Shown: positions 22,140 to 34,040, counted from the stretch's first letter. The stretch: 64,000 nucleotides of DNA from Diploptera punctata (GCA_030220185.1 JASPKZ010004953.1:248001-312000), one strand, 5' to 3'. Notes: a model not told the origin generated them from the sequence alone. Numbers and translations are program-made.

Positions 22140-24014
22140 ACTAATTATTTATAGCGCACAATGTGCAAAGTTTAGTTAATCTATATTAGTCTATCTATCC
22201 ATACAGAATCCTGTCAGAGATTGCCCTCTGTTTTTGCACTTTAGCACATGGTATCTCTCGCATAACATGCCGCATCGCTCGCACACGCATTCTGGTCCCG
22301 GGTCATGAAACTGTTTCGTTTTGCACAGTCTGTGATGGAAGCCGTTTACTGCTAGCCGGGTCACTAGGTGTCGTAGTTCGTAGTTCGGCTTCTTCCAGTC
22401 TTCTGAGATCATGGCATCGGTGTTGTAGAAATCGGTCCAAATGGATTCTTTTTTCAGCTGCAGCTCTCTTAGTACAGTATTATAGCTCGCTGTAGATGGC
22501 AGGAACAGTTTCAATCGGAGCTCTTCTATGAGAAATAGCTCCTTTATCAGTTCATAGACCGTGCGGGAGGGTGCGAACTTTGACAGACCCGCTGCCTTTT
22601 TTAAATACATGGATTTCACTTTTTCCAGGAGTCTAAAGCTGTTGGTGTCCAGATGATCCCATATCAGTTGAAGACCGTATGTGGGTACAATCTTGGTGTG
22701 GAAGAGTTCTATTGCTACTTCCATGGACATCTTGGTTATGTCTTTTATTTCGTGCATGACTGATTGCTTGGCACGTCCTGTCCGATATATGCAGGATGAA
22801 GGAGTTTCCCTTAGGCTGGAGAGTGATACCTAGGTATTTGAAACTGTTGACTGTGGACAGCGCTCGGGTATTCAGCATAGCCTTGTCCTTTCCCGCTAGT
22901 CTGCCTCCTCTCCTGAAGGTCATATGAACAGTTTTGTCCTCGTTTAATTTCAGGTCGTTCTCATCTGCCCATTTTGCAAGTCGGTTGAAATTGTCTTCCA
23001 GTGTCTCGCAGCACGGGGATGTCAGGGCCATGTCGTCCGCATACATGTAGAGTTTGGCATTTCCCTCCAAGATCTGTGTGACGTCAGCTGTGGCGATCAA
23101 GAATAGAAGTGGGCGCAGGGGGTCGCCTTGTAGGACACCGGTCGTCTGTGATATTTGCTTTGAGAGGAGGTCCCGTCCTGGACAGACACCTCGTTCCGGG
23201 CTAGAATATCTCTTATTGTGGCCGTCAGGAAATGTTCTCGTCCGATTAGGCATTCCAGTTTTGCCACTAGCAGTTTTCTGTTGACAGTGTCGAATGCTTT
23301 GGAGAAATCAATAAATATTACGTACAGTTTTCCCCTTGGCACTCTCAGTGCCTCCTCTACATCCTGTAGTAGGCAGTTTACAGCGTGCAGTGCTGATCTC
23401 CCTCTTCGAAATCCAAACTGTTGGTCTGGGATATGGTGATCTATTAGTGTGGTCAGACGTTTTGTTAGGATGCCTGTCATAACCTTGAATAGTGTACATT
23501 CAAGAGCGATCCCTCTATAGGTATTCGGGTCCCCCACGTTGCCTTTGCCCTTATATAACATTTTGATGTCTGACCTTCGCCAACCCTCCGGTATCCTCCT
23601 TCTCTTCAGATATTCATTTATCAGGGATGCCCAGGTCTCTTTTAGCAATGGCAAAGCCGTCTTGAGGTGTTCATTAAATATTAGGTCCGGTCCACAGGCT
23701 TTCCCGTTTCGCGAGTTTTTTATCGCCTCCTCTATTTCTTCTACTGTGATAGGCTCGAAATGTGTTGTTCTTTCCTCTTGGAGATGGATGACTCTCGAGG
23801 GTCTTGTATCGTTCGATTGTAGGACTTCCCTCATGTGGTTTTCCCACATCTCCATAGGAATGTCTCTGGGAAAGATGGGCTTCCTGGGTTGGAGAATCTT
23901 ATATGGGTGCCGCTCTGCTTCCTCGATCCTCTTCTTGTCTTGATCTTCCTAGAATTCTTGTTTTCTCCTCTTTAACAAATCTTTATAGCCCCTGCGAGCT
24001 TGAGCATATAATCT
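22140..24014 (-). mobile_element. LINE (unassigned clade), 5'-truncated, with 10-bp TSD
   Basis: Insertion bounded by CACCGATTAT at 22130-22139 and 24015-24024. It carries a reverse transcriptase frame and a C-terminal zinc-knuckle region on the minus strand and no endonuclease. Related 3' ends lie at 38.66-39.59 kb (+) and 61.55-62.01 kb (-). I cannot assign the clade with confidence. Confidence 0.85.
22191..23990 (-). pseudogene. LINE reverse transcriptase, broken into three frames
   Basis: From 23990 down: KRRKQEF, then 23855-23097 with the finger/palm motifs GKACGPDLIFNEHLK, YRGIALECTLFKVMTGILTK, QQFGFRRGRSALHAVNCLLQ and FIDFSKAFDTVNR. After a frameshift near 23160, GVLQGDPLRPLLFL and YMYADDMALTSPCCETL follow (catalytic ADD present), then LKLNEDKTVHMTF and FKYLGITLQP. 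After another shift near 22790 comes MSMEVAIELFHTKIVPTYG, and the C-terminus has the zinc-knuckle-like CVCERCGMLCERYHVLKC before the stop near 22191. Two frameshifts and one stop, otherwise well kept, suggesting a moderately young insertion. Confidence 0.85.
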
Positions 24015-24470
24015 CACCGATTATCAAACTTTTAAGGGACGATTCACCACCGATGACCAGCGATATACCACCGATTAACGCCGATAAACCACGGTCCGAA
24101 TTTATCCTTTACTTATGTAACCGCGTAAAAAAAAAATAAAAAGGACGTTCCCTGGATTTCACCTACTTTAGAGTAATTGATTTGTGTTACGGTAATTGAT
24201 TTAGGTTTGGTTAGCTTTTAGGTTCCTTGCTTTTTAAATGTGATTTGATACGTAAAATAAATTACCTCTTCATTTCTGTTATTCTATGAAAAATTCAAAA
24301 TGTCGGACGGTTACCACGTAAAATCATATTTCCACTAGTTCATTTCGTGTTAATTATACATATTTAGGCGGTGGTTACATCTCTTAGAAAAATTGATTCA
24401 TTAACACATTACAATACTTCAAATTACACCAAAATTGGCATAAGTAAAAGCTTGTCTTGTACAACCCCAC

Positions 24471-25460
24471 CCTTTTATTCTTTTGAAATAGAGTTTAGAC
24501 ATGATATAGTTCAGAGCAAAGTTTTGCTTAGCTAACTGTAAAAATCCCTACATTTAGTTTATTGGAATGTTAGTGAGTACAGTTAGGGTAACTAGAGGTC
24601 AAATTGACTATATAATACTTGAGAAGTGAGGGTCTCGGTCTGTCTGTGTATAATGCTGAAGGGTAAATCACCGACCATTTTTCTTAATATGTATTCTGGA
24701 CTTATGGACGGGAATCAAGTACAATTAACTATTTTGATATTAAATTTTCAAAAAGGGATATAACATTTTTAAACATCTACATTAGGGTAGATTTATAACT
24801 TCCACAACTCCCTCTCTCTCAAACCCCAGAAAGTACTGTAGTTTTTAATATAGGCTTAGATTAGTTATTTAGGGCTAGAATACTTAGGGATTCTAACTAT
24901 TTATACTTTAGTAATAAAATAGTTTAAAATAAGACTCCATTTGTTTATTTCAACACATGTATACCTGTACATCCTCATACTAACGCTCGGCTAGATAAAC
25001 ACGCTACCAGATTTTCCAAGTCCCGAAGGTCCTTTAAGCCTAAGAAATCCAGCTGGGGTCATAACATGTTTCATAAATATCCCAATATTTTTATATTTTT
25101 ATGACCAACGTACTTCGCAGAGCATATGAATGCTTGGGACATGCTGTCTTCTCAGCGGCGACTTTTGAAAAAAGTTTATAATATCCTTAATTGTAGCTAT
25201 CGTGTTCTCACCTCGGGAAAACTATTCAAATCATTTACCACAAGATTGATTTTTTGGCTCGCGCAGTAAAAGTATTTGTTTTTGCAAATGCCCCAGGTTG
25301 TCTTTCGACATTCCTAGTGTTCTCTCCTGGCATGGCGTACTTGTAACCCACTTCTGAGGTTGGGGCGCCTGGAAGGCGGGGTTACGTTGCCCTGATGATA
25401 TGATGGGTGATGATGATAGTGGTGCGCCAGGAGAGTCCCTAATCCTAAGCTTAATCTAAG
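24471..25460. other. No gene recognised
   Basis: AT-rich. A 10-bp inverted pair CTCTCCTGGC (25322-25331) and GCCAGGAGAG (25426-25435) brackets a GC-richer 114-bp segment; it might be a small repeat but nothing else supports this. Confidence 0.4.
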
Positions 25461-25660
25461 ATGAATATGAATGATGATGATTGCGATGGCCACATGATTT
25501 CGGGGACCGTTTGGGCCTTAAAGTTTTCCTGACATTTGTCTTAACAGGTGAGGAAAAACCCCGATAAAAATCTCACCCAGAAAAACTGTCCCGACCGGGG
25601 ATCGAACCCGGGCCCGCTGCGTGACAAGGCAGCACGCTATCTCGAGACCACAGCGGTGGA
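25461..25660 (-). mobile_element. tRNA-derived SINE (family 1), 3'-truncated
   Basis: Head and body present on the minus strand (ATCCACCGCTGTGGTCTCGA; GGTTCGATCCC; GGTTTTTCCTCACCTGTTAA). The copy stops at the ATG/CAT tract near 25465; the usual tail with CTTCGGGCAGAATTACTATG is absent. Confidence 0.8.
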
Positions 25661-26415
25661 TATATCTTTGGGGGGGGAAACTCGCGCAGACGTTTCTGGA
25701 CCCTGTTGTCTTTTCTTGTCATTGTCGAGCAGCCGTCATAGCCCTGGTCGACACATTTGTGTCTGTCTCTTCGAAAAAAATAAAAGCTCAATTTCTGCAG
25801 CAATTGACTGAACGTCCATTCTATTCAGTTCAACAAAGCCCAGAAACTATTCTCGAAGTTTATTCAGTTTCTCATAAAAAAACCCGCACACCATAGACAA
25901 TTGCTCGATTCCAGAAATGTCACAGTTTCATACCAACTAAAACACTGTAAGCGCTGTCATTTTTTTACATCATCCGCATTCATTTTCTTTACCTCAAAGT
26001 CACATAATTCAATCAATTCATTTTTGAATTTGTGGTGAAAGGTAGGTAGCATTCTTGGCGTTTAAATGAGGTTTTAAGCTTATATCACCGCCATCAATTC
26101 TCCACTGTATCAAATCCCTGAAGACACCTTCATCCAATGTTTTACACCTTAAAGGAAATACATCCACAGAAGATAATGGTATCCAAGATAGAAGATAAAT
26201 ATTTCAAGTTATCCGCCGCAATCTTCTTATTGCCACTTGCCCAGGACACTCAATAATTTAACCATAATTAAACAAATGCAAGAGCAATAAATAATTTCAA
26301 TTATTGAATCTCTTAGGGAACTAAAAAATAAAACAATTGATAGTCATTTCATTCTCAGATTATAAATAAATAATTTAGTACTATAACAACCAGGACTTGG
26401 ATAAAATAATTAAAA

Positions 26416-26447
<32 letters not shown>

Positions 26448-27060
26448 GAAAATATTCCGCATTTCATTACGCTTAGAGCCACATAATTTCGCTTGGTCTT
26501 AACAACTGTCATTGGTCTGCATACTTTTTATATTAAGGGACAGGTTCAAGTCTCATGTGGGCTATTTTTTTAATTTCCTAATTTTATTCATATTTTTGTT
26601 CTATTAAGTTATTTTCTTAAGTGTAAAGTTTATGGTTATACAAGTTAACGGTGACAGGTTGAGAGGATAAATTGTAAACCATCCGGGAAAAAAATAATAT
26701 TGCAATGATACAAATTGTGTAGATATTTACCAAAGAATGTTCTTATATCCATTTTTATACATACACGCACGAATAAGCATAGTTCAACGTTAAAACATGA
26801 GTCTAGATTCTAGATTCTAGAAGGTTCTAGACTCTAGAACCTTAGAGCAAATAATATGGCAATTGGATAACACTGGTCAACATGATTTTTGCCTCATGAG
26901 TACCAATAGTTGTACTTAATGCAGTTTTTATCGTGTTTTCAAATATGTATTCGGAATTTCTCCATCACCCACAGTTTTTTTTATTTCAATTTCAATTAAT
27001 GGATTTAAATAATTATTTTTTTAAAATAAAACAAACATTAAAGGGATTACGTCAAAATCA
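25661..27060. other. No gene recognised; (AAT)n run and nested TCTAGA repeats
   Basis: A short (TAA)n lies at about 26417-26445. At 26801-26843 the sequence repeats TCTAGATTCTAGA and ends with its inverse, giving several overlapping short palindromes. No coding signature. Confidence 0.45.
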
Positions 27061-27062
27061 AA

Positions 27063-27400
27063 ACATACAGTGGTGTACCCTGACTTGCAATCTGCAATGA
27101 GACCAGTTCCACACTGCGAGGAATTGCCCATACCAAAGCCTCCAGAACATGTGACAGATGAAGAGAGCTCAGATTCTGATGGAAGTAAGGAAGAAGAAGA
27201 AACAGATTTTGGTGATACAACTTTTGAACAAAGCTGTTTTGGTGTGATACAACTTTTGAACAAAGCTGTTCATCTGAGCCTCATTTATTGACTCAAGAAG
27301 GTCTTAACGACCTCATACGAGATTTAAAGTTATCCAAAAACCAGTCTGAAATGCTTGGTTCCCGGCTAAAAGGACAATCTTTCGGAAACCTTGCGTGATG
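27063..27400 (+). pseudogene. Fragment of a repeated insect protein of unknown function
   Basis: Reads RPVPHCEELPIPKPPEHVT, an acidic stretch (DEESSDSDGSKEEEE), then after a short tandem duplication EPHLLTQEGLNDLIRDLKLS and KNQSEMLGSRLKGQ. I recall a repeated family in insect genomes with the order PxPPE, acidic linker, LTQxELNDLVRDLxLSK. The 25-base segment GATACAACTTTTGAACAAAG plus CTGTT occurs twice (27217 and 27246), breaking the frame. The rest of the protein is not found downstream. Function unknown. Confidence 0.5.
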
Positions 27401-27880
27401 GAGAAACCCCGATATTATATTTGAATTCAGTAGAAAAATACTAGCAGAATCACACATTTTTCTTTCTGAGACAAAAAAAAGATTATTTTTCGTTGCTCAG
27501 TGTAATTATTTGAGCCTATCGAACGTACTAGACACAGGCATGGCGAGCATTCAACCAATCACGGTAAATGGGCGTTGACCAATAGAAGGCTGTATATATA
27601 AAACAAAGCTTTTATTATAGAGTGAGCGGTCAATGAAGAGTCAAGGTCAGACGAAGTTTCTACAAGCGTCTATGCGTCGAAAAACAAACTCAGGTACTCA
27701 GCTGAAATTCGAGAAGTGAATGCTGCGTTAGCCGTTCATAATAGAGGTCTAGAATTTTCCGGCGCACTGAAGATGCTTATGTCCACTGGGACAGGTATTT
27801 GAAAAATCGATATATCACATCGTTTGGGTTTGACGGACATCTTATTATTTTTTTAAAATTATTTTTTACATCTGTTTTTT
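27401..27880. other. No gene recognised
   Basis: AT-rich. A short coding-like stretch near 27690-27790 (KLRYSAEIREVNAALAVHNR) has no family I can name. Confidence 0.35.
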
Positions 27881-28755
27881 AATGAGGAAGGATTAAAACT
27901 CAATGGTATTAATAAGCTGTTAGTTTATGCTGATGATGTAGTATTATTGGCCGATAGCGAGGAGATACTAAAGGACAACACGCACACACTATTGAGTAAC
28001 ACTAAGAAATTAGGACTGGGAGTAAATATCAATAAAACTAAATATATGGTCACACGTAGAAATATATTATATAATGGGAATGGACAGCTAATGAAAAATG
28101 AGGGAAATTTTGAGGAAGTGGCTGAATTCAAATACCTAGGAACAACAATCACAAATAGGAATGAGATGCACAAAGAAATTAAACATAGGCTCAATTCTGG
28201 AAATGCGTGCTATTATGCATTGCAGAGACTCTTGATGTCCCAACTTCTTTCAAAAAACGTTAAACTGAAAATATATAAAACTATTAATCTACCTGTTATA
28301 TTATATGGATGCGATACATGGACTTTTACTTTAAGGGAGGAAAGGAGATTACGAGTATTCGAGAATAAAGTACTTAGGAACATTTTTGGACCAAAGAGAG
28401 ATGAACAGACAGGTGAATGGAGAAGACTTCATAACAATGAACTACATGGTCTTTATAGAAAGCCAGATATAATAAGAACAGTTAAGTCTCGTAGACTGCG
28501 ATGGACAGGACATGTTGCACGTATGGGGAATGAAAGACTTGCATGGAAGCTTCTTGTAGGAAAGCCAGAGGGAAAACGTCCAGTTGGTAAACCAAGAATG
28601 AGGTGGGAGAATAACATTAACTATGATTTGAGGGACGTCGATTATACAGGGAATGATTGGGAAGCATTAGCTCAGGATAGGGATGTATGGAGAGCTTATG
28701 TCCGCGCGGCCATGAACCTACGGGTTCGATAGTGCCAGTGAGTAAGTAAGTAAGT
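27881..28755 (+). mobile_element. RTE retrotransposon, 5'-truncated, intact C-terminal frame
   Basis: The insertion starts inside the RT palm (EEGLKLNGINKLLVYADDVV). A single open frame covers ADDVVLLADSEEILKDN, VNINKTKYMVTRRN, FKYLGTTITNRNEMHKEIKH, YGCDTWTFTLREERRLRVFE, RRLRWTGHVARMGNERLAWK and GKPRMRWENNINYDLRDVDY to the stop at 28732. The 3' tail is (GTAA)n. This is the best-preserved C-terminus of the family in the window and a good reference for the other copies. The frame lacks endonuclease and most of the RT, so it cannot retrotranspose. Confidence 0.9.
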
Positions 28756-29430
28756 ATTTTTAACATTTTATACTTCTTTTCGGATAGAAGAAAATGTTCT
28801 ATCTAGTGTTAATTGGTCGAAAATCAAGGGGAGGGGGTGCGAGCGCACACCCGTGCACCCTCATCGCTTATGCTGATTATACATAATAATACAACGATTA
28901 CAGCAGTATTTAAAAATAAATAAGCTTCATGGACGATAGGCCTAGAAGATCCTTGGCCTACCAGCTGGCTGGCCTGACATCCACATGTGTTAATTACAGA
29001 AATGGACGATCATCCAACAGATAATGGGGTAAGATGAAATCAGAATATCGGGTCTTCCAGCCGTTATAGCTGTTTTTATTTTCAACCTAGAGTCATTACT
29101 TAAAAACACGATGCTGGGTGGGCACTGACCAAATTTCTATGAGAAAATTTAATCCCCCAATAGGGACTCAAACCAGCACAAGTCCCATAGCTATTGCATC
29201 CGTGCATGATGCCTTATACCCGCAGTAGGATCACCTGCAGTGAAAAGAAAAAGAGATAGTCATTTTGGTTTTCTTTTCTTGCCACACTGTCTAGTTTTCA
29301 ACTGAAAAAGTCGTTGAAAATACCTACACAATTACGCGTTACCTGACATTTAAATACATTAGTTCGAGAACCTCAAATTGTTCTGTATTCTTTCGCCCTA
29401 GACCTGTTTAATAGTGTCTTATTTTCAATC
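28756..29430. other. No gene recognised; possible tRNA-like remnant on minus strand
   Basis: At about 29095-29245 the minus strand has a B-box-like GGTTTGAGTCCC in a context that could be an old tRNA-SINE head. Weak. Nothing else supported. Confidence 0.3.
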
Positions 29431-29439
29431 TTCTTCTTC

Positions 29440-30245
29440 TACTACAAGGTTTAGGCTATGCAGCCTGTTCCGGTGAAGTTAAAAGTGGAGTCCATCTTCT
29501 ACGTGGTCGGCCAACATCTCTTGTTCCTCTGGGATTATACAGAAAGGTTCTTTTTGGTATTCTTTCGGTTTTCATTCTCATTAAGTGTTCTGTCAATTTC
29601 TTATTATTTTCGCTGATTTTATCTTCAATTTTATATATAATTAATTCTTCTCGTATAGTTTCATTCCTTATTCTATCCGCTCTTGTGCATCCTTTCACAT
29701 TACGTAAAAATAACATTTCCGCAGTCTGTATCCTGCTTTTATCCCTTGATTTCATTATCCAATTTTCACTTCCATACAACAACAAAGGAACAGCCATTGT
29801 TTTATATAATTTAAGTTTCGTATCTTTCCTTGTTTTCCGACCTAAGGTTCTTTTTATGGTTCCACAAATATCCTGAAATTTATTTACTTTATTTTCTATA
29901 TCTTTATTTTCTCTATAAGTTATATCACATCCTAAATATTGGAAATGTGATACTTGTTATATTATTTTGTTATCCAGTACAATTTTTTATCTAATTCCAT
30001 ATTTACCAATAAATGCCATTACTTTGGACTTATTTATTGATATTTTACAATTATATCTATTGGCTATTAATTTAAATTTATATGCTAATATTTGGAGCTC
30101 ATTTTCAGATTCTGCTAAAAGTACAACATCGAATAATAAAGCATTTATTTTATCTTTATTATCAATTAATATTCCTTCATTAGTTAAAACCTTCTTCCAT
30201 TCTTTTAGGATATCGTCCATATATTATTCTCAATCGTACATGTAA
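29440..30245 (-). mobile_element. RTE-like retrotransposon (second lineage), 5'-truncated, degenerate
   Basis: Minus-strand pieces: 30220-29987 with INALLFDVVLLAESENELQI (the ADD motif has lost residues) and CKISINKSKVMAFIGKYGIR. Then 29797-29456 with PLLLYGSENWIMKSRDKSRI, IQTAEMLFLRNVKGCTRADR and the C-terminal VGRPRRRW. Sequence is clearly different from the main RTE family. Related pieces lie at 32.6-32.86, 40.9-41.8, 56.2-57.15 and 60.4-60.7 kb. Confidence 0.75.
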
Positions 30246-31514
30246 TATCCCTTACGTCCCACATGGGGACATGAGTGCTCCCTAGAGGGACTTTCTTAAC
30301 TAGGCTAATTTAGTTACGCTTATTTCCCCACATATATCAACGAGGAATATGTAATATTAATATTTAGGTGTATACTAAAAGTTAAGATAGCAACACAGTA
30401 TAGGCCTATATTACTGAATTGTTTGTATGTGCTGAAGAATTAAATTGCTGTCCCACGTTGTGGTGACATTTTGAAGTAGTAATTCTTTGTCACACGTTGT
30501 GGTCACGTTTTGAAGCAGTAATTCTCTTCATGCCCGATGTTGTAGTAACATTTTGAAGAAGGATTGGTGTCCCAAAAAGAATTACTGGTTCAGGTTAGGT
30601 TTAATTTTCGGTAGAGCCGGATTCTCTTCTCAAGGTCGGAAGTTGGTACACTGGATAGGAAAACACTTTAAAATCACTGAAAACTGTTTCTTGTAGAAAT
30701 AATTTCACATTTATTCACTTCGTAGGTTTCCCAGCAGATTAAGTAAATTTAAGTGGTATTATTCTTCACTATCAGTTAAAATAAATTATTTTCTTTTCTG
30801 GAATCAATTATTCTTGTATTAAATATTACATTTTATCTTGAGAACTCTTCTTGCTTCTATCTTTGTTGAAAGTTATATGCAGAATGACTAGTGTAATTCT
30901 TTTATAATTTTAAAGAACATTATTACATCATCATCATCATCACCATAGTACATTCACGAATTTAGGCCATTTGTTGACCTGTTTCGGCCTCAAGAGAAAC
31001 ACCATCCAAAAGATTATTACATCACATGATGGTAATTTTAAATTCTATTGGTTAATAGTCCATTAAATATAAGGTTTAAATTTGATTTGTTAAATTAAAA
31101 AGTTAATTGTTTTAACATCCAATCAGAGTTTAGTTTACTTTCATTTAAAAATATGAAGTAAGCAGGTGTTCTTATTACAGTTATATCGGAAAGCTTTATA
31201 ATTTTGACAACAATGACTTAAAGAAATTTTTTAAAAGCATTCTTTAGAAAGACTGTTATGTAATACAATTTGTTTAATTGTTACTGAGACATTTTTATTC
31301 AAAAATGAACAACAGTGAATTATTTAGATGTTTTTATTTATTTAAGTTATATTTAAATATTAAAAGAATTTTAAAGTATAAAATTACTAACTTAAACTTT
31401 CATATTTATTATGATATTAAAATCCTGCTATAGTGTAACTGAAACAAAATATAGAAGTCTTACTTCTTATTATGCTATGTTCCAAAATTAACTATTAGCA
31501 CATAAAAATCGTCG
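30246..31514. other. No gene recognised
   Basis: AT-rich. Near 30440-30560 a motif like TGCCCGATGTTGTAGTAACATTTTGAAG recurs about three times (short tandem degenerate copies). A (CAT)n of about six units lies at 30926-30944. Confidence 0.4.
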
Positions 31515-31516
31515 CC

Positions 31517-31572
<56 letters not shown>

Positions 31573-31593
31573 TAATAATAATAATAATAATAA
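31515..31593. repeat. (AAT)n microsatellite, left of RTE
   Basis: Nearly pure TAA repeats that continue on the other side of the RTE copy at 32161-32213. Confidence 0.9.
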
Positions 31594-32158
31594 TACTTAC
31601 TTACTCACTGGCACTATCGAACCCGTAGGTTCATGGCCGCGCGGACATAAGCTCTCCATACATCCCTATCCTGAGCTAATGCTTTCCAATCATTCCCTGT
31701 ATAATCTACTTCCCTCAAATCATAGTTAATGTTGTTCTCCCACCTCATTCTTGGTCTACCAACTGGGCGTTTTCCTTCTGGCTTTCCTACAAGAAGTTTC
31801 CATGCACGTCTTTCATTCCCCATACGCGCAACATGTCCTGCCCATCGCAGTCTACGGGACTTAACTGTTCTTATTATATCTGGCTTCCTATAAAGACCAT
31901 GTAGTTCATTGTTATGTAGTCTTCTCCATTCACCTGTCTGTTCATCTCTCTTTGGTCCAAAAATTTTCCTAAGAACTTTATTCTCAAATACTCGTAATCT
32001 CCTTTCCTCCCTTAAAGTAAGGGTCCATGTTTCGCACCCATATAATATAACTGGTAGAATAATAGTTTTATATATTTTCAGCTTAACGTTTTTTGAAAGG
32101 AGTTGGGACATCAAAAGTCTCTGCAATGCATAATAGCATGCATTTCCAGAATTGAGCC

Positions 32159-32160
<2 letters not shown>
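31594..32160 (-). mobile_element. RTE retrotransposon 3' end inserted in an (AAT)n tract
   Basis: On the minus strand it reads from RLNSGNACYYALQRLLMSQL through YGCETWTLTLREERRLRVFE, RRLRWAGHVARMGNERRAWK, VGRPRMRWENNINYD to AMNLRVR and stop, then the (GTAA)n tail. The C-terminal frame is intact and nearly identical to the copy at 1-566, without that copy's frameshift. (AAT)n on both sides suggests insertion into a microsatellite, with the TSD hidden in the repeat. Confidence 0.9.

Positions 32161-32213
<53 letters not shown>
32161..32213. repeat. (AAT)n microsatellite, right of RTE
   Basis: TAA repeats adjacent to the 5' truncation point of the RTE copy. Confidence 0.9.
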
Positions 32214-32215
<2 letters not shown>

Positions 32216-32225
32216 TATATATACA

Positions 32226-32540
32226 TCCATCCATAGTAATTCTGTCCGAGGGCAGGTATTTCACTGCAATCATAGCATTTTCATGCTGTGCTTTGCAGCT
32301 TTACTAGGGAATTATATGTATGGTAGCTTACCGTTACTTTCCATACCGGTAAAGGGTGATGATAAGGATGATGATGGCTGGATGATTTTCGGGACCGTTG
32401 GGCCCTAAGTTTCCTTAAATTTGTGTTACAGGTGAAGAAAAACTCCGAAAACACCTCATCCAGATGCCTGTGCCGACCGGGAATCGAACCTGGGCCCGCT
32501 ACGTGACAAGGCAGCACGCTATCTCAAGACCACAGCGGTG
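32226..32540 (-). mobile_element. tRNA-derived SINE (family 1), diverged
   Basis: Head on the minus strand CCACCGCTGTGGTCTTGAGA and B-box GGTTCGATTCC; tail with TCGGACAGAATTACTATGGA. The middle carries a short GATGAT tract. More diverged than the neighbour at 32.9 kb. Confidence 0.8.
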
Positions 32541-32589
32541 GATATATTTCCGGTTTTAACAATGTTGACACATTTTTCCGGCACTAGTG

Positions 32590-32725
32590 ATTTGTATTTA
32601 ATTTTGTTTTATAATTTTCTTCCATTCGTCTCTATTATAACACAATTCTTCCTGTATTTCCCAGTCCCTTGGATCCACGTGAGGTTTGATCGTCGTTTCC
32701 TTCTCGTTCCTAATGGTGTCAATCC

Positions 32726-32780
<55 letters not shown>

Positions 32781-32862
32781 TATTTATTTTTTTTTTCTAA
32801 TCTTTCATCCTCCATTCGCTTGAGATGCCCGTACCATTTTTGTTGCTTTTCTTGGATAAATT
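32590..32862 (-). mobile_element. RTE-like (second lineage) C-terminal remnant split by (ATT)n
   Basis: Minus-strand QEKQQKWYGHLKRMEDERL (32862-32800) is a typical RTE C-terminal WxGHLxRM motif. After a (ATT)n tract at 32731-32780, IRNEKETTIKPHVDPRDWEI continues in the same order. The microsatellite may have expanded inside the element. Confidence 0.55.
32731..32780. repeat. (ATT)n microsatellite
   Basis: About 16 ATT units followed by a T-rich run. Confidence 0.9.
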
Positions 32863-32873
32863 AATAATAATAA

Positions 32874-33202
32874 TCCATCCATCCATAGACATAGAAGGCA
32901 GGTCCTTCACTGCAATCATAGCATTTTCATGCTATGCTTGCAGCTTTACTAGGGAATTGTAGGTGTGGTAGCTTCCAGTTGCTTTCCACACCGGTGAAGG
33001 ATGATGATAATGATAAGGATGATGATGATGGCCATATGATTTCGGGGACAGTTTGGGCCTTAAACTTTTCCTGACATTTGTCTTACAGGTGAGGAAAAAC
33101 CCCGATAAAAACCTCACCCAGAAAAACTGCCCCGACCGGAGATCGAAACCGGGTCCGCTGCGTGACAAGGCAGCACGCTACCTCGAGACCACAGCGGTGG
33201 AC
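32874..33202 (-). mobile_element. tRNA-derived SINE (family 1), between AAT repeats
   Basis: Complete head (CCACCGCTGTGGTCTCGAGG on the minus strand), B-box GGTTTCGATCTCC with one extra base, body CTCACCTGTAAGACAAATGT and tail. Flanked by TAATAATAAT on both sides, consistent with a TSD in an AAT tract. Confidence 0.8.
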
Positions 33203-33297
<95 letters not shown>

Positions 33298-33308
33298 GTT
33301 ATTATATT
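33203..33308. repeat. (AAT)n·(ATT)n inverted microsatellite
   Basis: About 19 AAT units are directly followed by about 15 TTA/ATT units, giving a long self-complementary hairpin of pure A/T. Confidence 0.9.
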
Positions 33309-34040
33309 AGGAATATTCCACAATACAGTGTTTCTCCAACTCAAAGTGATTTGTCTCTAGAGGTTCATGTCTAAAGCATCTTCTTCCCTCAAATCTCTAG
33401 GTCCCATACTTCTCCTTGCTCCATCTAAAAATCAGTCTAAAATCAAAACAAAATATGGTGTGAGATGTTATTTTTTATTCTATTAATAAATACTTTGGGA
33501 AAATTATTATAATTGCTGTATAGTAAACCCGAAAATAACGACTGAGCTATCGAGATTTTAAAAAAAATATTAATTTTCTGAACCCAACAGATGACGCTGT
33601 TCATATTTGTCGGTAATACAGCAATCTGTAAATTGTTTGTTCCTTCTGCCAGTCGCCAGAGGTCTCTGTAGTCTAGCCATTACAGTTTAATCTGGTTTAA
33701 TGCTTATTATCGTCGGGTTAGCTCTGGTCAACTCTGGTCAGAGAGAATCCGTTCTGGTCGGCAACTCGGCCTAGCCCAGCGATGACCCACTGAAGAAATG
33801 ACCTCTATGCTTAAGATCGTTAACGACAGAGAAAACCCGACTGTACCTATGGTACTGTACTTCCCCGTTATACGTACTTCGTCATTGATCTAAGGTTAAT
33901 GCGCATATGAGTCATACCTATGTCACAGATTGATTGCTGCCTATGCTCCAAACTGGCTAGAATTTTGTGATTTTGTTAGTTACCCATTGCGGCTATTGAC
34001 ACCGAGACATGGTAAGTTCACCTTAAATTGAAAGAATGAT
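33309..34040. other. Non-repetitive stretch with possible first exon (ATG/GTAAGT)
   Basis: No element recognised. From about 33600 to 34020 GC content rises. The sequence CCGAGACATGGTAAGTTCAC at 34002-34021 contains an ATG (34009-34011) directly followed by a consensus 5' splice site GTAAGT. This could be a short first coding exon of a host gene, but no downstream exon is visible. Confidence 0.25.

Larger units (their letters stand above)
21919..24470. mobile_element. TIR element B, copy split by a LINE
   Basis: It starts GGCCGGGTGGGAGATGACAA and ends GCTTGTCTTGTACAACCCCAC. Both ends share ACAAGCTTTT in inverted orientation. The interior carries clustered subterminal motifs of the type ACCAGCGATAAACCACCGAT and CGATATACCACCGATTA. 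The LINE at 22140-24014 interrupts it with TSD CACCGATTAT. Without the LINE it is about 667 bp, against 704 bp at 35102-35805 (opposite orientation). No matching 8-bp TSD is visible at these outer ends. Confidence 0.75.

Noticed and set aside
23054..23943. Plus-strand frames of 73-134 codons
   Set aside because: Antisense to the well-conserved LINE reverse transcriptase; no own domain.
25322..25435. Small TIR element from a 10-bp inverted pair
   Set aside because: Inverted pair too short, no TSD, and no second copy in the window.
31969..32133. Plus-strand frame opposite the RTE C-terminus
   Set aside because: It is the antisense shadow of the conserved RTE coding strand.
33162..33374. Frame with long Asn and Tyr runs
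   Set aside because: Translation of the (AAT)n(ATT)n microsatellite.
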